Part shown: in pieces, positions 43,075 through 53,970 of the stretch
Layout: every line of letters begins with the position of its first letter
Position numbering within the stretch: position 1 is the first letter of the stretch
The notes under the pieces: model-generated
What the model saw: only the letters and a program-made list of their open reading frames with translations
Database searches by the model: none
What the model was told of the DNA's origin: nothing
NCBI GenBank assembly: GCA_034401795.1
Contig: CM067367.1
Location: 50,161,363-50,225,362, forward strand
From: Chaetoderma sp. LZ-2023a
Lineage: Eukaryota > Mollusca > Caudofoveata > Chaetodermatida > Chaetodermatidae
Reading direction: 5' to 3'
DNA length: 64,000 nt
Position numbers and translations under genes: made by a program

Positions 43075-44407
43075 TATAGAAATAACTGGCGAAGTAAACT
43101 GAAATTATTCAATCAATTTATTTTATTTGTTTTAAAACGGTTTTATACCGAAACTTGAACATTATAAAATTACTTTTGTTAACACTTATCCGTATTTATA
43201 ATTCTGTGCTTAGCAACAACCGTCATCAGATGAGATATTTTGACAGTTCGCCTCTATGTCCGCCTCATCTGAAAAGAAAAATAGGAAGTGGAAATTAGAT
43301 ACGGGTATACAGGCAACCTGCTGAATATTTTGAAAATAGTTTTGATACATGTAGATAGATAGATAGGTATGTACATACTCAGTATATTATATAGGCAGCC
43401 TTTTTTGACATAGTAGCAGCCTTCTTTGCTGGAAGCCCTTATCGCCATACACCGTCCAGGGTAACGCTACAGGCCCTTGAGCGTCTTGTTGATAAGCCTT
43501 CTAAATTTATTTTATGTTTGAAGTCAATCTTCATAGTTCATTGCTGTCATGAAGTCGAGATTCATGGATGCATTGCAGCCACATTTCTGGTATTACATTT
43601 GGCTCCTCCCCTAGGGGTAGAGTAGGCTAAAGAGGTCAAAGTAGTGAACGTGGTCAATTTGTTATGACACGTCATCGACCAAACAATCTAGTTATCACTT
43701 ACTTTCCATTGTTAGATAAATTCAAGTTATCGGAGATTGTAACTCACAGCCTAAAATTTTCTTTTGATAGCATCCAAGGTTGTTAAATCTTAATGTATGA
43801 TCACACAACATCCTTTGTTAAAATTTGAGCAAAATCTGACCAATTTGTTTCTGATATATCCATAGATTAAAATTTGTACCCAATCTGGATCCAACTTGGG
43901 GTTTTGTCCAGATCACAGCCAAAGTCTGGAAATCTTTGTTTAGGTTATGTTGCTTTTTACTGTCGTCTAATAGTACACAACTGTCAAAGTGTCATGACAT
44001 TAGTTCAACCAATCAGATTTGCCATTGATGGCTTTTCCAACAATGTCTGCCAATCAAAGATAATGAGGATAAATATATATGCGATGACGTCATCAGAATG
44101 GAATGGTGTTCCAGTTCAAGCCGATCGTACATTTGGCATTAGATATATCGAGATTTTCACACAGAAATTAGACGAATCCTGCGAAGAAACACTAAATTAA
44201 ATACATCTGATAAATCCAGCCACAAATTGGCGTAAATAAGCTAAAATCTGCTGTACGAATCGCTCAATGTTTGCAAAGCATGCGCGATACATATACGGAG
44301 GAAAAGTGTACTGATAACTGGGTCTGCCTAGACTAGGAACCGAGTACCCGTTTGCTTCTAGCCATAGGACTCGGCGAAAGAACTGGAGATCCGCGGTTGG
44401 AATTGAT
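43075..44407. other. Intron 5 sequence; one isolated repeat 3' module
   Basis: 43452-43491 (CAGGGTAACGCTACAGGCCC, TTGAGCGTCTTGTT) matches the 3' module of the AGCTCACCTGG family without its body. An R3-like GCTGAATATTTTGAAAATAG at 43320. Nothing else recognised. Confidence 0.55.
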
Positions 44408-44910
44408 GGCGTGTTTAATTTATCGTAAAATTTTCAAGCGCTACCAAACGCGTAGGACAAAACGTTAAACCTGTCATTCAATGTCAAACCCGTAGTGTCA
44501 AAATTTAAACCCGTCAAGATAAAATTCAAGATGCATCTTGAGATTTTACCAAACGCGCTATGACTACGTAGATCACTACGAGAAAACGATGAGAAAATGA
44601 CACCATTTAGACGCATTTTAAACAAGCTTAAGGATACGTTTAAGTAAAGCTAACTATGATCTGTACTGTCTGTTGCTTTGTTATGAGAAATTACAGACCA
44701 AGTTCGACTTTCAGGCATTTGCTTCAATTTTTTATGGCATTATTGCCCCTTTCCGCTTATGAAACACAAACGTATCAGCTTTCAAGACTTTCGTTCTCCT
44801 TCACCATATATAACTGAAACTTGGTTTATTGCCTTGTTATGAGAAGTTACAGATCAAGTTCGAGTTTCAGCTGCTTCTGTCAATTTTTAATGAGGTTTTT
44901 GACTGTCAAT
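44408..44910 (-). repeat. Repeat R5, inverted copy
   Basis: Inverted relative to 31010-31660: the module ends AAGCTAACTATGATCTGTAC at about 44645-44664 and is followed by TTGCTTTGTTATGAGAAATT tandem units. Confidence 0.7.
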
Positions 44911-45419
44911 TTCTAAAGATATATATCACGAGATAGGGGGACATGTATTGCAAAGCAATAGTTACAGAATGCTTGTTTAATAAAGAGGCACATGAATTAC
45001 AGGTCTTCTTGCTTACTGTGACCTGCCTGATATGTCAATGTATGAGTTCAAAACGCAAAATCTAATAAATTTTTTCAAATATTTGAAAGCTATAGCGATG
45101 CTCGAGGCAGAAATATAGAACATCTGACAAAAAATTCCTTTTTGCAAGCATGCACCATTAGTGTCTGCTTTATTATGGCAGAACACTTTTGTGCAGTCTT
45201 TTGAGACTGATTTCATTGTGCAACTCCGTTCTTTCTTTATGTAACAATGTAGGTATATTAGGCTTCATACGGGTCATGGACATATTACAAAGTCATGGAT
45301 TCTGGGAAAATAGAATCAAGGCCTTGAAATTCTGAAAAAACTAATCAGCATGTTTACACATAGTTCATAGAAAACTTATGGAATGTCACACATGAAATTC
45401 TATAATATCTATTTCAAGA

Positions 45420-46080
45420 TAATCATATAAAGACATTCAAGGTCATTACAAGCACCAATAGAAACAACTGAGGTTGAGAAGGCCGGCACGATCCTGAGAA
45501 ATGGATGTCCATCACCAATGTGTTAACTATGTAGGTGTTAGCATCTCCAAACCAATCACTGATGTAAAACTCTGCCTCACCATCGACGCTGTTGGCCAAG
45601 GTGCCCTTATCGCGCTGCATAAACCCAAGAAGATTACTTGACGACCAGTGAACTTTATCTGTCCGATGTAACTTTATACTGCATCCGACAAAAGATTGAC
45701 CATTTCACAGGGGCTTTCTAGAGAGGTTTTAAATGAGGGCACAACTGCACAGACATTGGATGGTCACAGTGGGTGCTTGAGCCAGTGCTCATGTCTAAAC
45801 ACTGGGACTTTCATAAGATGAGCATTGACACTATCAAGTGTTCAACAATCCTGGATATATTACACTAAGCTGGATATAATGACAACCAGTAAGCTTGCAA
45901 TTGGCAAATACCAACCTAAAAGTATGAGTAAAAACCGTGCATTCTGCAGTGTTTGAGCCCATTATTGGTTCTCCACGGGGAGATGGCCTCCAGGGCTGTT
46001 TACATGCTACATTGCCATCCTGTCCTATGTGCTGGCGCACTCCACAGAACAAAACCCATCCAGTATCTACACTGAGCCTC
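45420..46080 (-). other. Two coding-like fragments, - strand, unassigned
   Basis: - strand frames 45423-45620 (SVDGEAEFYISDWFGDANTY then IVNTLVMDIHFSG) and 45834-46052 (HIGQDGNVACKQPWRPSPRG then EPIMGSNTAECTVF) have the composition of real protein rather than repeat translation. They are not joined and show no clear splice sites. Could be remnants of a retrotransposon or a pseudogene. I recognise no family. Confidence 0.3.
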
Positions 46081-46125
46081 CAACTAAAGATTAAGTACTA
46101 GGCAGACGGCATAGGCTTGATACAG

Positions 46126-46375
46126 TACAGACCATAATTAGCTTTACTGTTTGACGAAGCAAAAACGAAACTAAAATGCGTCTTTTTAGTGTCCAAACCT
46201 TGTAGCGTTTACAAGTGTGGCCAAACACCAAACGCATTTAATTTACATTATAGGCGCGTCTAATGGAAAGTCAAACCCGTCATACAATATGTTAAACGCA
46301 TTATGGAATATTTTAAACCTGTCACGAAAAAAGTCAAACGCGCAAGCAAATGTATTCAGTAACGCGACAAAGACT
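46126..46375 (+). repeat. Repeat R5 module
   Basis: ACAGTACAGACCATAATTAG then GCAAAAACGAAACTAAAATG, closely similar to 31389-31640. The tandem units are absent. Confidence 0.8.
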
Positions 46376-46637
46376 CTCTTCTTCTTTTCGTTTGCTGATC
46401 ATACCGCCAGTCCTGTAAGTGACTATCGACATGATCATAAGCGTCTTATCAATAACGTCCCTATAGCTTGCAGAACAGCTTAAGAATATTTGAGAATGTC
46501 TTCCAATCCAAGCCTGAGTTGATACATGTACCCCTGTGACAGATAAAGTCAGTGACAAAGGCGATTGACTCACTGCGTGTTGGGAAGGAATGGAGGAAAA
46601 ACAAAGCCTCAGTTCAATGATGTGGAGCTGCTCTGAC

Positions 46638-48692
46638 TAGAGCTGGCCGATTTCCTGAGAATATTGAGAATATCGTGATATTATCGTTATCGTCATCGTC
46701 TGATTTCCGAATATCGGCTCTATCGTCAGTTGTCTAAGTTGTATTTATGAATAAGATCAATATAAAACAGATCTAACTAGTCTGTTGTATTCAGTTATAA
46801 TACAGTACTATGACCAGTTTATAATCATTTTCTTAATCTTACTCTATAATGGGCCGTGCTTTTTTTCATCAATGTATATATTTTTCATGCTATCTTTATT
46901 ATTCCACATTTTTGTTCCATGTTTTATGGTAATAAATGCTGGCATATCCACAGATTATTTCTGTTTCTGCAAAATATAAAATGTCAGACATTTTGATAGA
47001 TAGACTACATTTAGCCTCGCTTTCATTTTTCAAATTGGAAAATCCCTTCAGCATGCAGCATTGCGATTCTGATGATGTCATTACTAAACCACCAGCTATG
47101 AGTTCTCCACGCATTGGTACAAGTTCACGATTAGAACAGTACTAAATAGACTACTAAGAATATGAACTCACCATGTGGCTCTTTCATTTAGTAACCTGCC
47201 ACCATCAGGGGTTGAGTATTTTTTCTCATTTCATCAGCCCCTCTTTACTTGGCCGTTCAGTTATTACAAAACTGCACAAACTAACTGGCTCTCGTAATCG
47301 ATGGGATAAGATATTATGACGCAAAATATTAATCTGAAATTTTGATTTTCTAATGAATAACAGGCCGAAATTATAAAATATTACTGCAGGAAAAGATATA
47401 TCTGATACATTTTTAACCACCCCCAGTCCTATGAGGCTAAGTAAAATAATTTTTCCGCTAAAAGTGCAAAATGCATTCTTATCAGAAATCATTAATTTAT
47501 CAATTTCTCTGGCCTTCTAACAACAAATTGACAGCTCCGGATAAATAAATTGTAATACCATGTTTACGTTCCAATCTGATGACGTAATTACAAGGTCAAC
47601 AACATGCAGCCAGTATTAATAAATTTGGTTCATGGTTTGATGACAAAAATCGTTCATGATGAATAGGCCTACAATGTAGATATATCGGAATTTAGTAAGC
47701 CAAAAATGTGACCTTTCAATTTTAACATCTGTTCAACGCTAATCACAACACGTGTGCCTCTATAATCCGCTGTGCTTCGGAGCATTAGTCATCCAAGAAT
47801 CGACGACGGCAAATCGTCATAAATGTAACCCCCAAAAATAAAACCAGCTGTTTATTTTTTAAATAATTTTAAGAAAGATTTTGCTATCTGTAACACCAAC
47901 TTTCCATCAAACTAATTTCAAATTAATCAGGCTAAATTAGACAAATTATTTTGACAGTACACATTTCAGCTTTTAGGGTGAAATGTGACAGTGTGTTATA
48001 TTCATGCCTCCGCGGTAGCCCTCTATGATCATACCGATGAACAAGTTTTAATTGGCGGTGGTGGTGGGGATCGAATAAAAGGTAAATTCCTTGTAAAAGC
48101 TAGAAAATTACGAACGCAATTACTAGCCTGTTCCATAACTTGCCATATCCTGCAGTAAATAGCTGTCAAAGTGGATCTTAACCAATCAGACAGCCGGATT
48201 TACTGCAAATCTAGGGTGTGACTAACTAAATAACTAGCTAATTATTTGCCAGCCGAATGTGGTGCATTTGACTGTAAAATAATCATCTATAGTTAACTAG
48301 TCGAGCGTGACTGTAGACCTAATTCCGTTTTAGTCAATCAGATTTAAGCTTTAGGATTTCCTTTTTACAAGTGCGAACGTCAGTTTTACAACAAGTTTTT
48401 ACCTAGTTGAATAAAATGTTGAGAATGGTATAAAATGCAAAGTTTTTGGTTGGTTAATATTCACGTGTGAATCAGCAGATCAATTTAATCCATCAGTATT
48501 CTTGTAGATGATCTGTTTGTGGTCTGAGCCGTGACCGCTGTGAGGGTTGAGTTTTTGTGGCAATTATTACAAGTTTTAAAATACACCTTATGCTCAAGCC
48601 CAATCCCATAGACGATATATCGTGATATCGCGATATTTTCCTAGATATCATTATCGTTTGTTAAAAGCCAACATCGCCTAGCTCTAGCTCTA
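46638..48692 (-). mobile_element. 2.06-kb non-autonomous hAT-like element
   Basis: Ends TAGAGCTGGCCGAT (46638-46651) and an inverted TAGAGCTAG-type end after TAGCTCTA repeats (to 48692). Flanks GCTCTGAC (46630-46637) and GCTCTAAC (48693-48700) agree 7/8. Subterminal ATATCGTGATATTATCG / CGATATATCGTGATATCGCG. Internal sequence matches 20509-21800 in the opposite orientation. No transposase. Confidence 0.75.
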
Positions 48693-48751
48693 GCTCTAAC
48701 GTTACTGCATCTTGTGTCACTGGAAGCTTCTGAGCCTTCCAGCCATAGGCA

Positions 48752-48915
48752 GCAACAGCACCCAGTCAAATTAGTTTCAAAATACATCAACCGTTTACCT
48801 GTATAGTTTACTGGAAATTAATAGTCAGGGAGTTCAGAGATCGATCAAGCCCAACACGAGCGAAGTGTGGGTGGGGTTTGACTAGAAATGGGCGGGGCTT
48901 AGCTAAAAATGGAAG
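48752..48915 (+). repeat. R3 repeat copy
   Basis: CAACAGCACCCAGTCAAATT, AGTTTCAAAATACATCAACC, GATCGATCAAGCCCAACACG, GTGTGGGTGG, ATGGGCGGGGCTTAGCTAAA. Confidence 0.75.
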
Positions 48916-49894
48916 GGTCCATAGGGTTCCACTGTCAGTAAAACTGGCACAAGAAAGATGATAAATGTTTGGCCACGTTTTGTGAGTGCCACCAGAGACC
49001 CCTCCATGCACAGAGAATTTTCAAATTTGCTATACTTTGTGCCAACATCTATAAAGCTCGCAGAGGATGGTTCTACACAAAACTGCTAATAGTGCAATGT
49101 ACCGGTCTATAAGAAACAGGACTGTGTATACTGGGAATCAAGAAGAACGTGAGTGTAACTAAGGATGTGGGTGGAGGACATGAAACAGTAGCCAAAGAAG
49201 GTTTACAGATTTCAGCTGCAGGATGTTTGCAAACTACTGCGCCCGCCTAATGCAGCATGGCAGAACCAGCTTCCAGTCAAATTACTTTCAAAATATTTAC
49301 AATGTAATATGATATTTATTAACTCTTTCATGCCTGAATATGTACGAAATGTGCTGTGTGGACTCAGTTTGTGTTAATGTTCAAAATATTCCGTAAATTT
49401 CACATTTTCCTCAAAATCATGAATAAACCTTTGTTAAAGATAAATGAAATCGCATCTGCTCACTCCAGACTGTAATGTCCAAGCACGGCCAATGCTTTTC
49501 CAGTGGCATACCTGCCAATGCTATGCGATTTAAAACTAAATCTCCATACATCATGTGCCGAGTTTTTAGCAATATTACTACATCTGGGGGTCTGGACAAG
49601 CTGACAATCTACATAAAATAACTTCAACATATATGCTAGTTATGTATTTCACCGCATAAATATGCCTGCGTAGCACTAATGGCTAACGAGAGAGCACACT
49701 TTCAGGTGAAATTGTAGTGTCACTGCCATTAGTAATTTATGGGGCGGCCTGGGCCATTACAGTCTGGATTTAGCCAGGTGGCTTGGGCCCTTACAGACCG
49801 CAAAGGGTTAATTTAGAATTGGTTTGTCATATATAATTTTTCATTTTCACACCCGGGTTGTTTGTGCCCAAAAGTTATCTATTTCACATAGTCA
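48916..49894. other. Intron 5 sequence without recognisable feature
   Basis: No gene or element border seen apart from an R3-like TTCCAGTCAAATTACTTTCA at about 49270. Confidence 0.45.
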
Positions 49895-50132
49895 TTAACC
49901 CTTTAGCCCTCAAATCGGCCCAAACTGGCTTCTGCAGTGGTCTCGAGAAATGGCCATTTGCGGACCAAGTAAAAACTTTTTTAAAATTTACCACAGGAAT
50001 AACTGGCTGGATAACCGCGCCATTCATACCAGTGGTAAATTTTCAAAAATAGTCTTCTCCTGGTCTGCAAATGGACATTTTGAATGAGAAAATTTAAATT
50101 TTCTTGAGCAAATTAAAGTGTTAAAGGGTTAA
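49895..50132. repeat. TTAA-type palindromic element, best full-length example
   Basis: 238 bp bounded by TTAACCCTTTAGC and GTTAAAGGGTTAA, i.e. TIR CCCTTTA... with TTAA at both borders. The core is a long hairpin: AATGGCCATTTGCGGACCAA ... TTGGTCTGCAAATGGACATT-like arms around AATAACTGGCTGG / CCGCGCCATTCATACCAG. Non-coding. TTAA borders suggest mobilisation by a piggyBac-like or Kolobok-like transposase (inference). It lies about 145 bp upstream of exon 6. Confidence 0.85.
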
Positions 50133-50278
50133 GGGAGAAACTAGATATGAATGGCGTTATTTAGTCCTCGCGCTTACGAAATTGTGTAAGTTAGCTCATG
50201 GAAAGTCTTTGTACATTCATTGAATTTCACAGCGTGAGCTTCCCAGAATTATATGTATTATTCTCTCTGTTTATTTAG

Positions 50279-50445
50279 CAAGATCCTGTGGTGAAGAGTC
50301 CGCCTCCTCCGCGACCGCTACATCCACCTGTTGGCCACGTTCCTATGCAGATTCCTTCAACTACACCACCTGCAGATTCTGGAAGTCCCACATCCGTGAT
50401 TGCTCCTTTGGCTGCAGAGCATCAACTAGTTAATCCTACTCCAAG
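50279..50445 (+). CDS. RBCK1: RBCK1 coding exon 6: Pro-rich linker
   Basis: Acceptor TCTGTTTATTTAG, donor CTCCAAG|GTTTGC, phase 0 in and 2 out. Encodes QDPVVKSPPPPRPLHPPVG and a further Pro/Ser/Thr-rich run ending NPTPR, probably disordered. The PPPPRPLHPP stretch could bind SH3 or WW domains (inference). It follows the largest intron (19.4 kb). GTTTGC is a weak donor, but the phase match with the next exon (ag+a gives Arg) supports it. Confidence 0.72.
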
Positions 50446-50818
50446 GTTTGCAAATTATATACTTATGTTACTTGGCTTTAGCTCCTTGAATATTTCTTCT
50501 GGAGTATAAGCTAACGACAATGGTTCATCAACATCTTCGATCCTGTGCAATCATCATTTATAAGCCTTTTACACATAACTTTGCACAACTCACCCATGCA
50601 ATGGGTGTTACATCTTTTTTATGCAAAAGAACTTTGCTGAGTGAAACAATAGGTTAAGAAAAACATGTCTGTAAACTTATATTATATAGTTGTCATGGCT
50701 TGAAAGATTTTCAAATATGACCGCAAAATTACACATATGATTCAGTCTATTTATTTGGTCATGATAGCATTACTTAGTGAATGGATAATACAGCCGGTTT
50801 AACTCATTTTGTATCAAC

Positions 50819-51040
50819 TTAACTTTTTTGATGGTCAAGCCAGCCAAACCTGCCTCTGCAGTCGTCATGAGCATTGGCAATTGCAGGGCTAAATAGATTT
50901 TTGACAATTTACAACTGGAATGACTGGCTCAATGAACGAGCCACTTAATCCAGTGGTAAAAAAATAGTCTCTTAGCTTGCAAATGAACACTGACTAAGCA
51001 AAAACATTTGATTTCTTGACCATTAACCGCTACATGGTCA
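50819..51040. repeat. TTAA-type palindromic element (degraded)
   Basis: TTAACTTTTTTGATGGTCAA, CTCTGCAGTCGTCATGAGCA, core AATGACTGGCTCAATGAACG, right end TAACCGCTACATGG. In intron 6. Confidence 0.75.
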
Positions 51041-51220
51041 AGCCTTCTAAAATGAGATGAATGACCCAAGTTGTTGTCACAAGAAATATCCATTTATAGG
51101 ATGACATAAAAGTAAATTCTCATGGTGTGTTTACAAAAATAGTCTTCCGCTGCCAAACATTTCAATTTTCAAGTGTTGACACCAGAGTCTTTAAGCAATC
51201 TGTTTATGGAAGCCATATGA

Positions 51221-51300
51221 TTAGTAACTATCTGGACATATTAGTAAATATCTGGATATATTAGTAACTATCTGGACATATTAGTAACTATCTGGACATA
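51221..51300 (+). repeat. 20-bp x 4 minisatellite
   Basis: Unit TTAGTAACTATCTGGACATA at 51221, 51241 (two changes), 51261 and 51281. In intron 6. Confidence 0.95.
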
Positions 51301-51314
51301 TTAATCCAGCGCTA

Positions 51315-51554
51315 AATAACCCATTCATGATGAAACTGGCCAAACTGACCTCCTTGGTGGTCTTCAGGAATGCCCATTTGTAGACCAAGAGATGACTATT
51401 TTTGAAAATTTACCACTGGAATGACTGGCTCGATAACCGAGCCAGTCATTACAGTGGTAAATTTTCAAAAATAATCTTTTCTTGGCCTGCAAATGCACAT
51501 TCAATAAGCAAATATTTTAATCGTCAGGACCAAATTTAGTGACTAGGGGGTTAA
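51315..51554. repeat. TTAA-type palindromic element
   Basis: AACCCATTCATGATGAAACT, core GACTGGCTCGATAACCGAGC, a near-perfect inverted centre (AATGACTGGCTCG/CGAGCCAGTCATT). Right end GGGGGTTAA. In intron 6. Confidence 0.85.
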
Positions 51555-51775
51555 TGCTACGGACTCGATATTGGATTTGACTGTTAGAGCGAAAAGAGAT
51601 TGGTTGTTAAGACAAGTGATCATTCAACAAGCTGTCTTAAAGAACTGCAATCATTTGGCTTCAAAAATCAGGTGGTCCCTTGAGCAGGTTTAACTGTAAT
51701 AAATAATATGTTTAGAAAATGAAAGGAAATAATATACACATTTACAGGAAAAATTATATAATTGTCTCCCAACAG

Positions 51776-52040
51776 ATCAAAAAGTAGAAGTAAACCTTTG
51801 AAAGAGGCGCTTCATATATTGGCACCTGGCTCTAACAAACGACCCACAGCTGCTGGTTATGGAGCTTCTGTTACTGGTGGTGGTACCGATCCGGCAACCG
51901 GAGATGCCGGTGCTTTGGGTCTAAATATGACGGACACGGTGGCTGCTGTGGAAGCAATTTTGGAGCCTACAGAACTGAATAGTTGCATTGTATTACCTAA
52001 TGTGCCCAATACTAGTAATGTACAGGACGGCACGAGTAAG
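51776..52040 (+). CDS. RBCK1: RBCK1 coding exon 7: linker before the zinc finger
   Basis: Acceptor TTGTCTCCCAACAG, donor AGTAAG|GTAATT, phase 2 in and 0 out. It begins with a basic patch (RSKSRSKPLKEALHILAP) and then has a Gly/Thr/Ala-rich low-complexity part. It contains MTDTVAAVEAILEPTELN, a possible short helix, and ends VQDGTSK. No known domain. Phase 0 allows direct joining to the NZF exon 11.4 kb downstream, giving ...GTSK|DGWSC. An additional small exon inside that intron is not excluded. Confidence 0.75.
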
Positions 52041-52395
52041 GTAATTGGTTGCAAGTAATTAATATTAATGGGCACAGTAAGGGGTCACTAAAGACAGTGG
52101 TTACTAAGTGCAACTCTTTAGGATAAAATAATATTGGTTCAGTAAGATGGGTATCTTATGACCATATGAAGCACGTTTGCCCATAGAACATGTCCATTAT
52201 AGGCAAATTTAGCCTAATAGTATATTCATGAATGTAATTGACCTTTCTAGTTTATCCATCCATCATATGACATCATAACCAACTATGTGATGTGTAGGAC
52301 GACATCATAATCAATTACAGTATGAATGACTCGATTTAGTCCATCTTAAGCGCTTAATAGTCCGTCAGGTTGCTTAATAGCCTGCTATTTAAGAT

Positions 52396-52572
52396 TTACC
52401 CTTTAATGACGAAATTTGTTAAAAAAATGTAAATATTTACTTATTAAATGTCTATTTGCAGTCCAAGAGAAGACTGGTTTTTTTTAAATAGTCTTCTCTT
52501 GGCCCGCAAATGGACATTCGTCAAGACCATTACAGTGGCCGGTTTTGGCCAGCTTCGTCATGAAAGAGTTAA
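52396..52572. repeat. TTAA-type palindromic element with deleted centre
   Basis: TTTACCCTTTAATGACGAAA ... GTCCAAGAGAAGACTGG / AATAGTCTTCTCTTGGCCCG ... TCGTCATGAAAGAGTTAA. The central AATGACTGG inverted part is missing. Confidence 0.85.
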
Positions 52573-52900
52573 TAAACATGCTGTTGAATATTTTGAAACT
52601 AATTTAACTGGGCGCTGTTGCTGCCATAAGTTTTAAAATTAGTTTCAAAATGTTCAACACCTTACCTGTATAGTTTTCTGGAAATTGATTGTCAGTGAGT
52701 TCAGTGATTGATTGATTCCAACACAAGCAAACCTTGGGTGGAGCTTAGCTAGAGATGGGCGGGGCATAGCTAAAACTGGAAAGGTCAATAATATCTACAG
52801 CAATGAGCATTACTGCGGAGCTTAGCTAGAGATGGGCGGGGCATAGCTAAAACTGGAAAGGTCAATTATATCTACAGCAATGAGCATTACTACTGCATTT
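52573..52900 (+). repeat. R3 repeat, longest copy, with a 77-bp internal duplication
   Basis: Palindrome GCTGTTGAATATTTTGAAAC ... AGTTTCAAAATGTTCAACAC, then TTACCTGTATAGTTTTCTGG, GATTGATTGATTCCAACACA, GGAGCTTAGCTAGAGATGGG, CATAGCTAAAACTGGAAAGG. The segment from GAGCTTAGCTAGAGATGGGC is duplicated at 52741 and 52818. Confidence 0.8.
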
Positions 52901-53970
52901 AGCATCGATCGTGATACTACAATATGAGTGTATACAATTCTGACCTCTTAGCAACTGTAAGGGACATTTAGGTTAAGATTTGTGCTTAGCTAGCATTCTC
53001 ATATCCAGTGTGTTCAGGTTATAATAAGGAAAAATTAGTTGCCTCTGCACGATATAGAAATTGTTTGGGTGTAGCCTTCGTGACCTCACTTCTTCAGCAC
53101 TAACTGATGGTCGCTCCAGATGGTCAGTTCTTGTGGAGTTGCATGACAGCATTGATTGGTAGCCCGCTGGCATACGGTAGCCTTCATCTTGGTTAATGGT
53201 TGGTTGACATTTGTAGATGTCAGTAGCCGCTTTAGCTTTTCATTTTGAATAAATTGGTCTCGATGTTGATGAGCGAGGCATTGCATGACCAGACCAAATT
53301 AATTTCAAAATATTACACAATTTTGTTGTATTTTTGCCATGTACATGAGATTTGGGGATTTCATCAGTGAAAGGGTTAACCTATATTACCATATTGAAAT
53401 AACTTAGCACAAATCTAGAGACAATGAAGGGATCCGATTTGTCACTCAATTATACGATTCTGTCATAATCAAATATGTCATTAGTTAGCTGATGACGCAA
53501 ACAAAATGATGTGGGTCTATCAGAAAGGTGGTAATGGTCCATCACTTTACAGTTGTTAAGATGTCAGAATGTTATATAATCCCATGTAGTATTAACCCTT
53601 TCTACTTCGAATACTTACCAGATGTACTATCATGATAATGTCTATTATCTAGTCTAGCTCAAAATAAACAATTAAAACTCCGCACTCTCCTGGTCCTGCC
53701 CATACTGTGTCCGGAAATTACCATAGCCTCCAGGTACCGAGTCAATTCCCTACAACAGTCAGATTCGTCTATTTTGCACTGCAATATAGTCGCGTGTTTT
53801 TTGCTCTATAAAATTTACAATTTTCGGAGGGTTTATGCCGTTTCTGTCTGAATCGTTGCTGGCATCATGGAAGGGAAAGGAAAATCATCACAGGGGCAGG
53901 TTGTATCAATCTAGAATTAATACATTCGTGCCGTAATGACTTTAAAATTTCCATAAATTGGCACATTATT
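52901..53970. other. Intron 7 sequence without recognisable feature
   Basis: Overlapping - strand short frames at 52973-53286 show no domain. No element borders seen. Confidence 0.45.
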
